Shown here: in pieces, positions 33,150 through 45,600 of the stretch | How the letters are laid out: each line of letters starts with the position of its first letter | How positions within the stretch are numbered: position 1 is the stretch's first letter | Notes under the pieces: model-generated | Seen by the model: the letters and a program-made list of their open reading frames with translations, nothing else | What the model was told of the DNA's origin: nothing | Database searches by the model: none | Assembly: GCA_018806985.1 (NCBI GenBank) | Contig: JADANN010000032.1 | Span: 3,183,501 to 3,247,500, forward strand | Reading direction: 5' to 3' | DNA length: 64,000 nucleotides | DNA from: Angiostrongylus vasorum | Taxonomy: Eukaryota > Nematoda > Chromadorea > Rhabditida > Metastrongylidae | Made by a program: the position numbers and the translations under genes

Positions 33150-33340
33150 ACAGTGTTTAACTTCTATTTACTGCCATTCCTTTTTCCATGGCAGATTACT
33201 ATAAGAATGAGAAATACAAGCACAATGACCACAAGATATGAAAAAAACCCGGAACCTCAGCTGGACTTCGAACCCGTGAGGGGCCCACGCGCTATCCACC
33301 CCATCAACCAATTCCTTGTTCTGTCATTCTCTTAGCCAGA
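33150..33340 (-). repeat. SINE family B-like copy, diverged
   Basis: ctatttactgccattccttt, tttccatggcagattac and cttcgaacccgtgaggggcc (B-box-like) with gctatccaccccatcaacca as the reversed head. More diverged than other B copies. Confidence 0.5.
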
Positions 33341-33387
33341 TTTATACCTCACGGTGCGAAAATCCTTTATTTTAATGCGCCTAGAAG

Positions 33388-33785
33388 CACCTCACAACGG
33401 TTTACCGCCTCATTGTAGCAGAAAGGGGTTCCTGGGTCGGAATGCGGTGTACAGCACGGGTATCCATCCTCCAACAGGGTCTCCCACGCTGAGAAGGAGT
33501 CCGGCGTTTCTATTAAGAAGCCCAGCTAAGAGTAAGCCAACACTGGGATCCACCACCGTCGTGGTATCAAACTAATCGCATGGTGGCAAATCTCCCTCTG
33601 ATCCACAAAGGCTGTGACTGCCTGTGGTGGTGACGACCGGGGGTTAAACCCTTGGCCAGGCTGACCTCGGGACTCCAGGAAACCCCAATGTCCAAACCAG
33701 CAAAAAGTGCGAAAAGTAGGAATTATGCTGAGGCCCGCACAACCAGTGAGGACGGGCTATCCAAGTATACAAGTAAGCGTCTAGA
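33388..33785 (+). repeat. Repeat family C copy
   Basis: cggtttaccgcctcattgta, aggagtccggcgtttctatt, tggtggcaaatctccctctg, gaccgggggttaaacccttg, ending gaggacgggctatccaagta. Confidence 0.85.
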
Positions 33786-33789
33786 AGCA

Positions 33790-34970
33790 ACTCGGGTTAT
33801 AATAAACAAAGAAGATAGCCTTCGTTGTGAAACTCGTCAACCACAAGACTGATGAAAAACTCTAAACCGTAGGTAAATAAAAAGTCCCTAGAGGGTTGGC
33901 GGTAATGCAAAGCCTTCACTGAACCCATTCTCATTCTACACGAAATTGTCAATGGGGCAGAATATCTAACGACGGAATATATTCGTAGTCCCCAATAAAC
34001 GAGGAACTACCGCGTTTGCTTTGACTCTTAGAAAATTGCGAAGAATTGAACCGCTTCATTTTTATTTACTAGTACGTCAGCTAGATTGTTTTTCTTTACC
34101 AAACTGTGTTTCACTGCAAGCGAAGTTACTACTAAGCAAATGCTATAGTGCCAAATATTTCCCTCAAATCCTTTTTCCACTGTCCCGTTTCCAGCTACAT
34201 CGCAATATCAGTTTGGTTCATTATTCGTGCTAGTTTCTTGACTGTGGGCATTTTTTTTGGCGCGCATTCAAAACCTGTTTGTTTCCATTCGTGTTCATCT
34301 CCTTCAAAGTCGAATCAGTAGACTGCTGATGGTTTCATCATCGTCAGTGGTCAACTGAGGAAATCGACGTTTTCGATTTCTTATATAACCTTACTAGTAT
34401 CTTATTGGCTCCGATGGCTTACACAGCGTACTCTTCCAGAGGTTCTGGGCTAGTATCTCATCGAATCCAATGGCTTACAGAATGTACTCTTCTAGGAGTT
34501 CCGTTCGAGCCAACAACCTCGTGTGCAGAAATGGCGCGGCACTTAACTACGCTGTTCCATCCAAATCCTGGGACTACCATTTCCTAGATTATTCTTCATT
34601 TTTATATGAAGATGATTGCTTTAAATCGGAAGTATCTGTGTTTTTACAGTATCCACGTGAGATTTGTCAGTCGTATCGATGTTATCTTGTTTTTTTTTCA
34701 GAAGGAGCTAAACCTTCTGGATCTACAATCCTCTCCTTGTTTTTGCTAAATTGTACGACTTCTTTATGAAGACATTTTGTCTGTTAGATAAGCCGTGGCC
34801 TACTTCTTAGTTGGGATATTTTCTAAGTAGTTTTTCCTCTTCATAAACAAAGTGTCACAGGTCTCCTGGATCGATGGAAATGTTGATGCTAAGTATTCAT
34901 CTATTTTTTTCAGATTTGCCAAACTTCCGGATCAGAACAACTTCTGGATTCTTCCGGTATCCATCAAATT
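33790..34970. other. Upstream region of the MEAK7 gene
   Basis: Contains a local imperfect duplication of about 55 bp near 34405-34500 (ggcttacacagcgtactctt and ggcttacagaatgtactctt). An acceptor TTTTTTTCAG at about 34903-34912 could serve the first coding exon. No other gene was seen. Confidence 0.35.
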
Positions 34971-34977
34971 TTGCGGT

Positions 34978-37900
34978 ATGGGTAATTCTGCGGCGAAATT
35001 AAAAGAAGCTATGAATTCGACTCCTACTCCATCGTCTGTTGAGGTCACTCCCAATATCGAAAAGGCGTTTGTAAACTTAATTGGAGACTCAAGTGATTGC
35101 TTAACATTGGGCCACCTCGAGGTGACTGTTTCTATGATGTCCTTTCTACATTATCATTAGGATCACAGTGATGCTGAGATATTTGCAAAACTCTGAACCG
35201 CAGGTGTTTGCGGTGGGGAGCAAACGCGCTCTTACCCTTTCCGGAGGCTAACACGCTCACCACCACAGCATGCGGGTCATACGTTTCGTCTCTCTCTCAG
35301 CTTTCATCTCTAGGATGACTTGACTTACTACTTTTTACGACCTTTCAAATCATTATTTGATAAGTCACTGTTTTTTTTTCTTTGATAGGCAGATGTCGGT
35401 TGTTGTTGCAATGTTTATTCACGGGGTAGTTGACATTTCGGTGAATTTCGCCTTCTTCCAAAGCCCGGAAGGGTCAAGTTGATGCGCAATCTACTCAGCC
35501 CAATAGCCACAACGTAACTCCAACAGAAAAGCGTGGGACCTGAATTGGAATCCTACTGGGAACAGCACCGTTTTGCTCTTTGTATCTTCTATCTATAAAA
35601 TCTTAATAGGAAGTTGGTCCTGGAAATAGTTATTTGATTTCTTCAAATGAAAAGGCAACTTATTTATGTTACACTTTTTACCTATAAATTCGTCGTTTTC
35701 TGTCAGCAATCGCGGAGTTGTTAAACAGCATACGTTTACTTCCAAATAATAACACACACACAACACACTCGTAGCTGACGTTTCGGCAGAATCGCCTTTA
35801 GAGCCTGGAAGTGTATACTGGTATATAATTTAGCAGGCCAAACGCTTCAATAACACATACAGAAAGATAATATAAATGGTAGTCACATGGTCAACAGCTT
35901 CTCGAAAAAACTGAGGAAGAGCCGCTGATCAGCGTATAATTTTACTTTATTTTATTTTATTTATAACCAAATGCCGAGGTTAATAGAAAGTCGATGCTGG
36001 GGACTTTTCACTTACTTTACCTTTAAGGTTAGTCTCGAGTTCGAATTTGGACTGCGGTATGAGTTTTGCTAGTAATTCAGCATCATTATGATTGCATTTA
36101 TACAATGTTTTTTAAAATCTACCAGTTGGACTTTGTTAGGCGAAAATGCTTACTAATGGTCGGGTTTCTATAAAATTTGACAAATGAGACTCGATAGAAC
36201 AGTTAGAGAGTTTTGGTTTTAGCCAAGATGTAACGCGAATGTAGAAATTGTTCTTGTGAATAGTTTGTAGTGGTTTTATGTTCTCCACTTTGAACCTTCA
36301 CTTTTTTTGGTCTTTGTTTTTTAAAGACCTTGACAATGTATGTTGGGCAAGTTTAAGGAACTTTTAATTTTTTTCTGATATCTAATCTTATTAATCTTTT
36401 CATCAATCGATATTTCATAAACTACCTTTTTTAGCAAGCATTTAACATAAGATTGGCTGAGAACTTATGGAACTTTCTTTCTGAGTCGAAACCGTTCGAT
36501 GACCGACTGACGTTAAACGAGTTTGCCCGACATGTTGTTAGTCTTTGGGGAACATCTACTGATGTTTATGTCCAAAGTGAGCACTCTTCTTCATAACTTA
36601 CAGCTCAGTTTAGATTCTAATCGGTTTTAAACTGACTTCTTGAACTTCAGAATTCAGGTATCATCTACGATTACTGCAGAAGTGAGCGGAACTTTTAATT
36701 TCGGTTTTTCCAGTCTGTCAACCTGTTCTAAATTTGATCAAACAATGCTCTGAAGCTGCTGGGGCGCGAGCCGTTGCCGGTGATGAAGAATTCATTGCCA
36801 ATCTCGCTTGTAATATGGTGATTTTAGATGATATAACATAGAGCATAGTGTTGTCATAGTTGGTTTTCTTAAGATTCTCTTCCACATAGTTTCCCTGAGG
36901 ATTGAATTTGAATTTGCCCCGTATAACTCCCTACAGTGATCGGCGAACTACCGATCATCGACTGACGAAGTTGAATTACTAACTTCTCCCTCGCAAAACA
37001 CCTGTTTTGCTCGTATTCCCAAATTAAAATGATGTGGGAGAAGAACTTGTTTACGTTTCCTCCGTTCTACTTGCTATTTGCTGTCATGTCGTGCTTGTCA
37101 TATATATTAGTAAAATATGAGGGCGCGTGTGGCGCAGTGGTTGGAGGCGCTCTGCAACACACATTTCTTTTACCTATGGGACTAAATCCTTGTCACATTA
37201 TGTAGTATATCTCCAGTAGACTCACTATTGTTGACCATTTAGGATTTGAGAGAGCTGTACTTGTTCAAGAATTCACTAACTGTTACAAGAACCACCTCCA
37301 CATAACCTGTTCCACTTATAGCTGTTGAACTCACGAAGAACATTAACACTTATGAAGTCGTATAGGTGTTAATATTAAACATTACAGTATTCATTACAGC
37401 TCATAACTTTGTTCTTCTATGTCATCTAAGTTTGTCGCACTGTAGGAATCATCCCGCTTAATTTAACACTGTTTAGAGTGGGGACTGCTCAAGTGTTGAG
37501 GAGATCATCGACTGGAAGAATTCTGTATGTCCGGCCTTCTGCCATGCTCTACAAGCACATGTCCTACACGTGCTTCTCGACCAAGAATATGTGATATTAT
37601 TCAGACCCTTGTTCTTTGTTTCTGTCGATGTACAATCTATATATCACCGTTTAATTTTTAGCCAATTATTGACTATTCGTCGGATATCTTGACTCCAATG
37701 CAGATGTGGTACATTCAGTGCTGTTTACCAAATGTTTTCTTTCCTACAGCAAAGGTATCAACACTAAGTGCATCACAATGGACTCCGCTGTACTCCAGTG
37801 CCATACATGGGATTAGTGTGAATCGCTTTGAAAACAACGTTTTCGACTACAAGGGTCCTACGGTGTCCATATTCCAGCTTAACGATAGGAGAATTTTCGT

Positions 37901-38318
37901 GTTGGCCACAGAAGACACGTGGCGGCATAGTGCTAGTCGATACGGCGGACCCAAGACAAAACTTTTTGAGGTGTCACCTGAACTAAAGGTTTGGTCTCCT
38001 CCTTCACCAATTTATTGTAACTTCAAAATACGATCAGCTGCGTTTGGTATCTCGTTCTCAAACGTGATGAAAGTCGATAAGGAAATGGGAAATGTCACTG
38101 CTATTGAGGTTTGGGGATGTGCACCCTCCAATGCTCTTGAGGATCAAAAGCGCCTAAGAGTCTGGCAGAACCAACAGAAAGAGAGAAATTTGAAAGTACC
38201 ATTGCCGGGAAATTGGGATAACAATCCAGATAAAACGATCTTGGAGATGGCAGGATTTCAGTTTTCTGATGAGAGGAAGAGGATGGAAATGGAAAAGACT
38301 GCAAGGGAATCGAGTTAA
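34978..38318 (+). CDS. meak-7: MEAK7 (TLDC1) orthologue, TLDc-domain protein
   Basis: In animals MEAK7 is a lysosome-associated protein that promotes mTOR-S6K signalling. Four exons are seen: 34978-35121 (MGNSAAKLKEAM), 36435-36576 (FNIRLAENLWNFL, LNEFARHVVSLWG), 36714-36817 (PVLNLIKQCSEAAGARAVAG) and 37662-38318 (stop TAA). Donors and acceptors are canonical and phases match (0, 1, 0). The MGNSAAK start is a good N-myristoylation signal, as in vertebrate MEAK7. The last exon carries the TLDc domain: GPTVSIFQLNDRRIFVLA, an EDTWRHSASRYGG block, GISFSN and AIEVWGC at its end. The joined product is 348 residues, against about 456 in human, so an exon may be missed between 36817 and 37662, or the protein is shorter. 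A charged tail (FSDERKRMEMEKTARESS) follows the domain. Confidence 0.85.
35155..35315 (-). repeat. SINE family B copy
   Basis: gatgctgagatatttgcaaa, aggtgtttgcggtggggag, ggaggctaacacgctcacca, ccacagcatgcgggt. It begins right after the donor of the first MEAK7 exon, in intron 1. Confidence 0.8.
35427..35470 (-). ncRNA. Hammerhead-like motif (Penelope-type)
   Basis: Minus strand: GGGCUUUGGAAGA, AGGCGAAAUUCACC, GAAAUGUC, AACU. Upstream of it (still minus) lies the same ggctgagtagattgcg and aacttgacccttcc block as before the Penelope copy at 16361. Stem II and stem I have decayed. Confidence 0.45.
35771..35812 (-). ncRNA. Hammerhead-like motif (Penelope-type)
   Basis: Minus strand: CCAGGCUCU, AAAGGCGAUUCUGCC, GAAACGUC, AGCU. 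The cleavage half is intact. The CUGANGA core has lost bases. It lies 340 bp from the 35427 copy in the same MEAK7 intron. Confidence 0.45.
37128..37172 (+). repeat. SINE family A tRNA-like head fragment
   Basis: gggcgcgtgtggcgcagtgg, then ttggaggcgctctgcaacac: the tRNA-like 5' end of family A only, in a MEAK7 intron. Confidence 0.75.
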
Positions 38319-38329
38319 TTCGTTTCCTT

Positions 38330-39120
38330 CTTAACTATTTCACCACTTGATGTTCACTTACTGTATTGTATATTCATCGTTTTGGGAATTGGGGTTACTA
38401 TTTACATCGTGTTCAGTGAATCTTTTGCATGTAACGTCTAACATTGAAATATCTAACAAGTCAATACAAGTAACCTTTTGAGGGTCATACTTGGTGCAAC
38501 TGCACTAATTTTTAAAGTGAAAGTCGGAACAGTCGTTTTGTGGAAGGGAAAACATCTTCGTTTTCTTATGCAATTTATTGTTTCAAAGCGACCAAAGATT
38601 TATTGGTACAAGCCAAGTATTTGGTTTAATTTAAACCTGTGAAAGGAATATTGTTCAATATTTATTGTACCACGTAATGAATCAAAACTTATAAGACAAT
38701 GGGCAATAGTTTTCTAATCCATAGGTAATCTCTGATTGTTGTCTGTGATACCCTAACTTGGTTTACAATTCCTTCAAGGTAGTTTGTGGTGCAAGTGGTG
38801 GTTGATAGATTGCACAGCGGTTCAGAATGAACTATAACGTACTTTAGAGGCAAAAGGTTACAAACATCCGGGATCACATATGTTTTGCGGATCTTAGTAT
38901 TTCTTGTATTCGATTGGTTCTCTCTTATTTGCCATCCAAGAATGTGCTCGGATTTTTTCGTGAGATTCAACTGTTGTTTGAAGCGCTTCTTTTAAATGAG
39001 TGTCATTGAATGGTGGTCTTATCGATTCTCCATTGTAGTTATTCCCCTGTTCCCCAACAAGTAGATGTGAGTTGTAACAATCAATAAAAAAAGTTGGAAT
39101 ATCAATAATTTGCAAGTAAA
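38330..39120 (-). other. 3' flank of MEAK7 with possible minus-strand end exon
   Basis: A minus-strand block after GGGGAACAG at about 39053, down to a stop near 38894, reads SIRPPFNDTHLKEALQTTVE and REPIEYKKY and looks protein-like, but no family was recognised and no partner exon was found. The remainder to 38330 shows nothing. Confidence 0.25.
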
Positions 39121-39519
39121 GGGAGTACCTATTTTCTCATTTTTGGATGGGGATCCATCTGCCTTGCTCTAACATGATATAAAAAAGATATGCGATAAGA
39201 GGTTATTTTCGTGTTCAGTCACAAATTTCATAAAAGCAACAAACCGCCTTTGAAAACTACAGATGACCACTTTAGGTTGGCAAATACATTCCAGGCTGAT
39301 TTTCATAAGAAGTTGTAGGCCGCATTTCATAAGAAGTTTCAATTCGGATGAGTTTTTTTTCTTTAAATTTTGCACGATCTGTATTTACACCAACTGTATG
39401 GATGCCAGCACTTCTTGCATTTGATTCGGTTCAACACATCCATCATCTGCGAAGGTCTTAGAACTTTTCGCGTGTGGTTCCAACTACTGGTTAAGGATTG
39501 TCGTCTTCTAAGAATACCA

Positions 39520-39712
39520 TTGTAGAGTTCTGGGCTACTCCGTCTACAGCGTTCCCACTTGGATTGCAGCGTGCGAACTGTTCCCAGAGAAGTCTGGTAC
39601 CAATTTGCCGACTCCGGTGGGATGGGAGGCCTGCTGACCGCATGATAGGGCCGAACCACCAGTGTGGTCGTGACGATCAGCATCAGAGCCACTGCACTGC
39701 CACTGTCCCTTT
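39520..39712 (-). repeat. SINE family A copy
   Basis: agagaagtctggtaccaatt, tgccgactccggtgggatgg, then head side agggccgaaccaccagtgtg. Diverged. Confidence 0.6.
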
Positions 39713-40164
39713 AATTCAGAGAATTATTGGTGTTAAATGTGCAGACAACTACCAAAGAGTTTTAATGATTGCCTTCAGTGCAAGTTTTTTTGGAAATTTT
39801 CAAGCACGTGGACCATGTCTACCACCAACTTCCAAATTTCTTTGAGAGAAAGACTTTCCAATTATATGAGAGCTTGCTAAGCTTCATTAAACAAAATGGC
39901 GGACAATTTATAAAGAAAATATATTTTGGCGTTTTCATAAGCTTTTTCAACAACCAGTAACATAGCAAAATACCATCGTTCGCAATGAAGTGAACCTATC
40001 ATTAATGTTTTCCAGTGATTTCATGCTCTTATCTGTAAAATTCGTAGCTATTCGGATGATCCGGTGATAGTTTAGTTTATCTTCAAAAAATGTTTTCCAG
40101 TGAAAGGCTCACTTCAGTGACGATTTCCAAGCGAACTATTTAGCGAATACATCCTACTCATTCA

Positions 40165-42573
40165 TTAACAACCGTCATTGAGATTAGCATAAATCCACGG
40201 CTTGTACTGCTCCGGTACTCCTTTGTATCCTGGACGTTTTTTGACAATTCCGCGTTCAATAAGCGAGTAACCCATTTCGACCATTGCTTTTGCTGGATCG
40301 CTGAACTCAAGGCCAAGAAGGCGGTTCGCCTGAAATCTCACTTCCTATATTTGGTCTATTTCCTTAGATAGCCAGACGAAATTTTCTTTTAATTAATCAT
40401 AATTTTATGATTGCATAGTGCGTAAGAGACTCCTGTAGTGCATTTAGTTCGATCGCGCGCCTTAAGATAACCAAACCCTCCAGTTCTTCGAAGTCAGCAT
40501 GGCACATCTTTAAGGGATTGATGTACGTCGTACATTTTATGCTTTCTAATGTGTGACAGCACGCAAAAACAATTTAGTCATCAGTGATGCATCATGCATT
40601 CAACTATATCATGGTACCAAAGATGCGAATAAGTGTACAAGTGGCACATAATATAATGATATGTGGCGAGCTGCCGATATGTTATGACATTTCTCTTATC
40701 GTCCCAGACAAACGTAGAATTAATTTATCAAACCCGGTGAGATGGACGGCTTGCTGAGCCAAAGCGTGGTATTAAACCAATGATCGCGTGTTGAGCCGAT
40801 TATTCGCATGCCAACTGGCTGGTGTCCATTGCTTGCTGCATGTCGGTACTATCGAAAGGCTGCTTCAATTGAATAATAACGAAGGAGATGATGAATGGGT
40901 TAAGGATTCCTTTGGTAAATAAGTTCTAGTAAATCGCAAGACCGTTTTTTTCTAACCTCGGCAGTGATCAATCATTCACTTTTTTTTCTTCGTGAGGAAT
41001 CACGAAGTTAGTATTACAGCATTTACTATTGCACAATATCTGACGTTTGCGGTTCCACCTTTTTCAAAGCCTGGAAAGATCAAACTGACATGCAGCGTAC
41101 TCAGCCAAATGCTTATTACTAGTCCTAGTAATAAGCGCTTCCTGGTTTGGAGGTGTCCAACAAATTACTTGTCGTTACACTCATCGCACATGGCAAAGCC
41201 TGATATGCAATCATTAGTGAAGAACTAAAGATTAAGGGCTTCATAGGAAAAGCTTGCTATCCTCTTTGTTCTTTGAGTGAGGGTATTTTTATACAGCGGC
41301 TGTTATGGCACATAGCAGGGACAATAAAAGACGTGGTCGATTCATATTTTTGTGATCATCGAAATTTGTAGATTGGTGTAAAGATCCATTAAATATTCAC
41401 CTTGGAGTTGTCGAAGCGAACTATGTTGCCAACACGTTTGAGCGTGGCTGCAGCTTCCTCGTCGAAAAACGAGTACAACCAGAGTACCCAGTAAGGAGCT
41501 TGGTAATACGGCACCCAATATCCTAAATGAAAAGAAGTCTGAAACAAGTTGCAGGTGTCCTGTCTCTATTTTGCGAAACCTTGTCTTACATGTACTACCT
41601 ACTGAACTCCCGTACTACGGAGACAGACGGAGATAGGTTCGCATGCATAAGTAGCAATGATGTGACGAAAACCGAGAAGCATTGCATACGTCGTTCGTTT
41701 GCATATAGTACGCGAGGAACTCTTTCTCTACTCGTGTTATTCAGACTAATCTGCTAGTAGTCGACGGTAGGGGTGCACACATATAATCGGATTTGCAAAT
41801 AAGAGAGGCCCCACTTATGAGGCAAGCAGGGACTCTAGAATCGATTCATGCACGGATACTCTTTGCGACTTTTTTAGGACGTAATTATCAAAAGCTTTCT
41901 CCTTAACAGCGTAGGATCATACCTTGACGTCTGAATTCTCTACCAAGTACTCGAGCAATGTCGCGAAAGAAGAACGATGGTTGGCTTGTTATCTGAACAT
42001 ATGCTAGAGCTACCAACGGTTACATAAAAAATGGAGCAAAATGAAAAGGATAAAACTCTTGGCGTTGATCAGTTTCTGAGGATGAGTCATGTATTCAACT
42101 TCATCAAGCATTGTAGAGGTGTTCGAATGCATATCTTATTGGCACGGCGATTTTGAATGGCCTACCGATATGTCAAGTCAGTGTCTTATCTCTCTGTCCA
42201 CACAGGTCCTGTACCAGTTTTTTTGACCTCAGAGGTCTTGATCACCGAGGAGCACGACGTCAAACTAACGAAGCTCTGTGCATTTCAGGACAGCTCCAAC
42301 CACTGAGTTACATGCGCCTTCAGAAAGCAAGATAAATTTGACAAATCAGATGTGAAAACTGTTAGCAATGTATGGTCGAGATGACCTCAGTTCTACATCG
42401 TTCTTCATCGGTCGGTCGCAGGAATCACTGTCACACAGGAAGAACTGGTTTGCGGCAATTTTCTTTTGATCTATAAATGACTCTGACCCGCCACTGGCCA
42501 TGGTGAAGATGTCGATACATCTCAGCACGGCTATTTCGGGATTCCAGAAAGGACTACGCTCAGCTAACGTTCA

Positions 42574-42650
<77 letters not shown>

Positions 42651-45600
42651 ACGTGCGAGTTCGACTAGTTCAGTGGATGACGGTTGCACTAAATTGAACG
42701 GATCGAAAAAAGCGCTGAGACCCGAGCAAAACGTGAAGACAGGATATCTATGTATCTATGTATGTAAGGAAAGTTGGAAAAGCTTGCTCACTGATGTTAG
42801 TGATGGTTGAAGTGGAGCACTGGAAAACAATTACTAGGAGATTTGCATAAATTATCTACGTCCATTTGTTACGTAGGGCGTGTGTAGCACAATTGTTAGA
42901 TGTGCCTTTGAATGAATCGGTCGCTGGTTCGATTCCGGGCTCGAGCTCACCAAGCGTTACATCCTTTTGGGCTCCAAAAATTGCTACTGATTGTGTCCGA
43001 GAGGATAAACTGTACTGGCTTGAAGCATCGTTCTGCCATAGAAAGTAATTCCATAGGCCGAATATGTCTTCAGTCACCTCCAGAATGCTGCGGATGGAGA
43101 CGAATTCAAAGCTTATCCTTCAAGAACTAATCAAGGCTAGAGGTTTTATTCTTTTATTCTTTTTATGTGCTACGTGTATGTTATAAAAACAGCTTGTCTA
43201 ATGCTTTAAAATCATACGTGGAAAAAAAAAGAAGGATAAGGAGATTCATGTTCACTCACTAGTATCCGCTCGCCATCGGTTTCTGGTCGACGCATCGCTT
43301 CGACGTGAGCTTTCGCCACATCACGAACGTCCACACAAGCCAGATTCAACTCTGGAATGGCTGGCATTTCACGGTTGAGAAATCGTCGCATCAACTGAAA
43401 TTGTTGTACAACTCCCCGCATTTACATGAACTGATAAGAAATTGTTTAATACAATTTTTATTTTGTTAGGCTGTCTAAGGAAGAATGGTCGATTTTGATC
43501 GATTACTACCAGGCTCAACTGCTACACGATTTTGCTAATCTCAGTGAGGGCCATCATAGTTTACAGAATCATTGCAAGAGGATACAAGCTTATTTATTCT
43601 GCTAGGTGATGTTCATCTGATATTCTAGAAACAAACAATTTTTTTGAAGACATTTTTATCAGCAACCTGATTGCGATCGACTTGTTCTTAAGAGTAGTTG
43701 CCGATAGCTTGAAGAATTGGTAGGTGACAGATCCGATGAATAGGTTGCTGGATGAGGTAAATAAAATAATAAAGGATGAAGCTCTCCGTGTTGATCAATC
43801 CATGAAGGATGCCTCATGCACTCGACTTCACTAAGTACCGCTGGAGGTGATTGAATGCATATCTGGCCTTCACAATAACTCTTGGTGGCCTGCTGATGTA
43901 TCGAGTCAGTGATGCTATACTCCCGAAAAGACTGGTACCAATTTGCCGACGCGCGGGGATCGATCCCATGTGTATTGCAGGGCGCCTCCGACCACTGCGT
44001 CACTCACCTGTATGAAGTATTTAGCACTTTTTGTGGAAGAGGATCGAATCTTTCTTCTTTGCAACCGCAGCGCACTATACACAAGTATCAATTTCCGATG
44101 CAAATAATGAATTTCTTCATAACACTATTGTTCTACCATGACCATCTAACCAGCATTAAAGATGTTGGTGCAGATGATTCAATCTTCCCGGAACAGAAGT
44201 AATTATAACCATCTGTTGATGCGCACTCAGTACATGATATTTAGGAGCTTCATCTCGGCCCAAGTACTGTGCTTAATATCATGGAGTTGCTAGCTTTTCA
44301 GGGGGTGAGCTCCCATTGTTTCCTCGTTGGTGTGCTCCTGGGTGTCGAAATACGATAAATAGCGAGTTAACATAAACAGCAGAGTAATGAGAACGAGTTC
44401 GAGATTTCTAGAAGGTCTAGAATTCCAGCTAGAAATAAAAGAATGACAGGAACAGCCATCGTTCCGGCAGAAATGCAGTCACACTCTGACAAATCATACT
44501 TGGGTTCACAGAGATGGAAGAGGACGGAACTGGTGAAGACCTGGGAATGTCCTCGTTTGTTTCTCGATACGCGGAAAAACTCTTGCAAAATAAAGAACAT
44601 ACCGGTTAGATGAAAACTGTTCTATAGTCATGCGCTCATCTGCTTAGGTTTGGTTCAGGTTGGTGACCAGATTTGTAAGGGAGGATAACATCACAGACTT
44701 GATGCAACAGAAGGCCCCGGTGATCACTCTATGGATCAAATATCCATTCAATCAGCTCTATAGTGCTAGAAATAGAGTCGGATGCATGGTGAATTCTTTA
44801 CAGATTGATCAACGCCGGATGTTTTCTCCTTCACTCTGCATCTGTCCTTTAGTATAATCGTCCGACACTACGAATTTTACCATTTTTTCTCTTGAATTCG
44901 TTCCAAAACAATTTTTTGGCTTGTTATTAAATACGCTATTTTAGAAAACACTTTGAACCCTACCGAGATACTTGCGCCTTCTTCGTCGATTAACAAAGGA
45001 CCGACCACAAATGTAGGATTAAGTGCTGTCAATGCGAATCTGAAATGTATCTTCCTTACAAAAGTGGCAAAATATCCCATACTTTTGACATGTTGGCCTG
45101 ATACTGAGTTCCCTAAACCAATTGTAGCCAAAGTTAACCATCTAGCACAATTCCATCAAGCAAATCCTCGATTTCAGTGGAAATTATCCATTATGACTTT
45201 TATCTAAATATCGTAAATATCGCCTTCTTATCACCTACGGCTCCGGTTGAAAACGGCTACTTTGGGATGTAGTTAGCAATTTTTGTTTGTCATTAATATA
45301 AATATGGCGAGTACATACTTATTTCCATCCTTTATCTTATCCACGAAATCCCATGCAGCTTTTTCAGCCAGTGTTTTGCTTCTCGAGTAGTAATCCACAT
45401 CGGGATTGGTGACATCCGTCCAAGAAGTCTCGTCGAACACTTTGTCCTGGGGATGACCTTCTGAAAAGGTCTATTTCGCATTAAAAGCGGATGATTAACT
45501 TTAATGCTATGGTTTATTATGATTCTATGATCTTTTACCAATGACACTACTATGCTTTGATCCAGCTTAACGCATTAAAAGGCCTGAACATCGTCAACCA

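Noticed and set aside
42500..42697. Tyr-Ile repeat frame across the TA run
   Set aside because: Microsatellite artefact inside an SDR intron.
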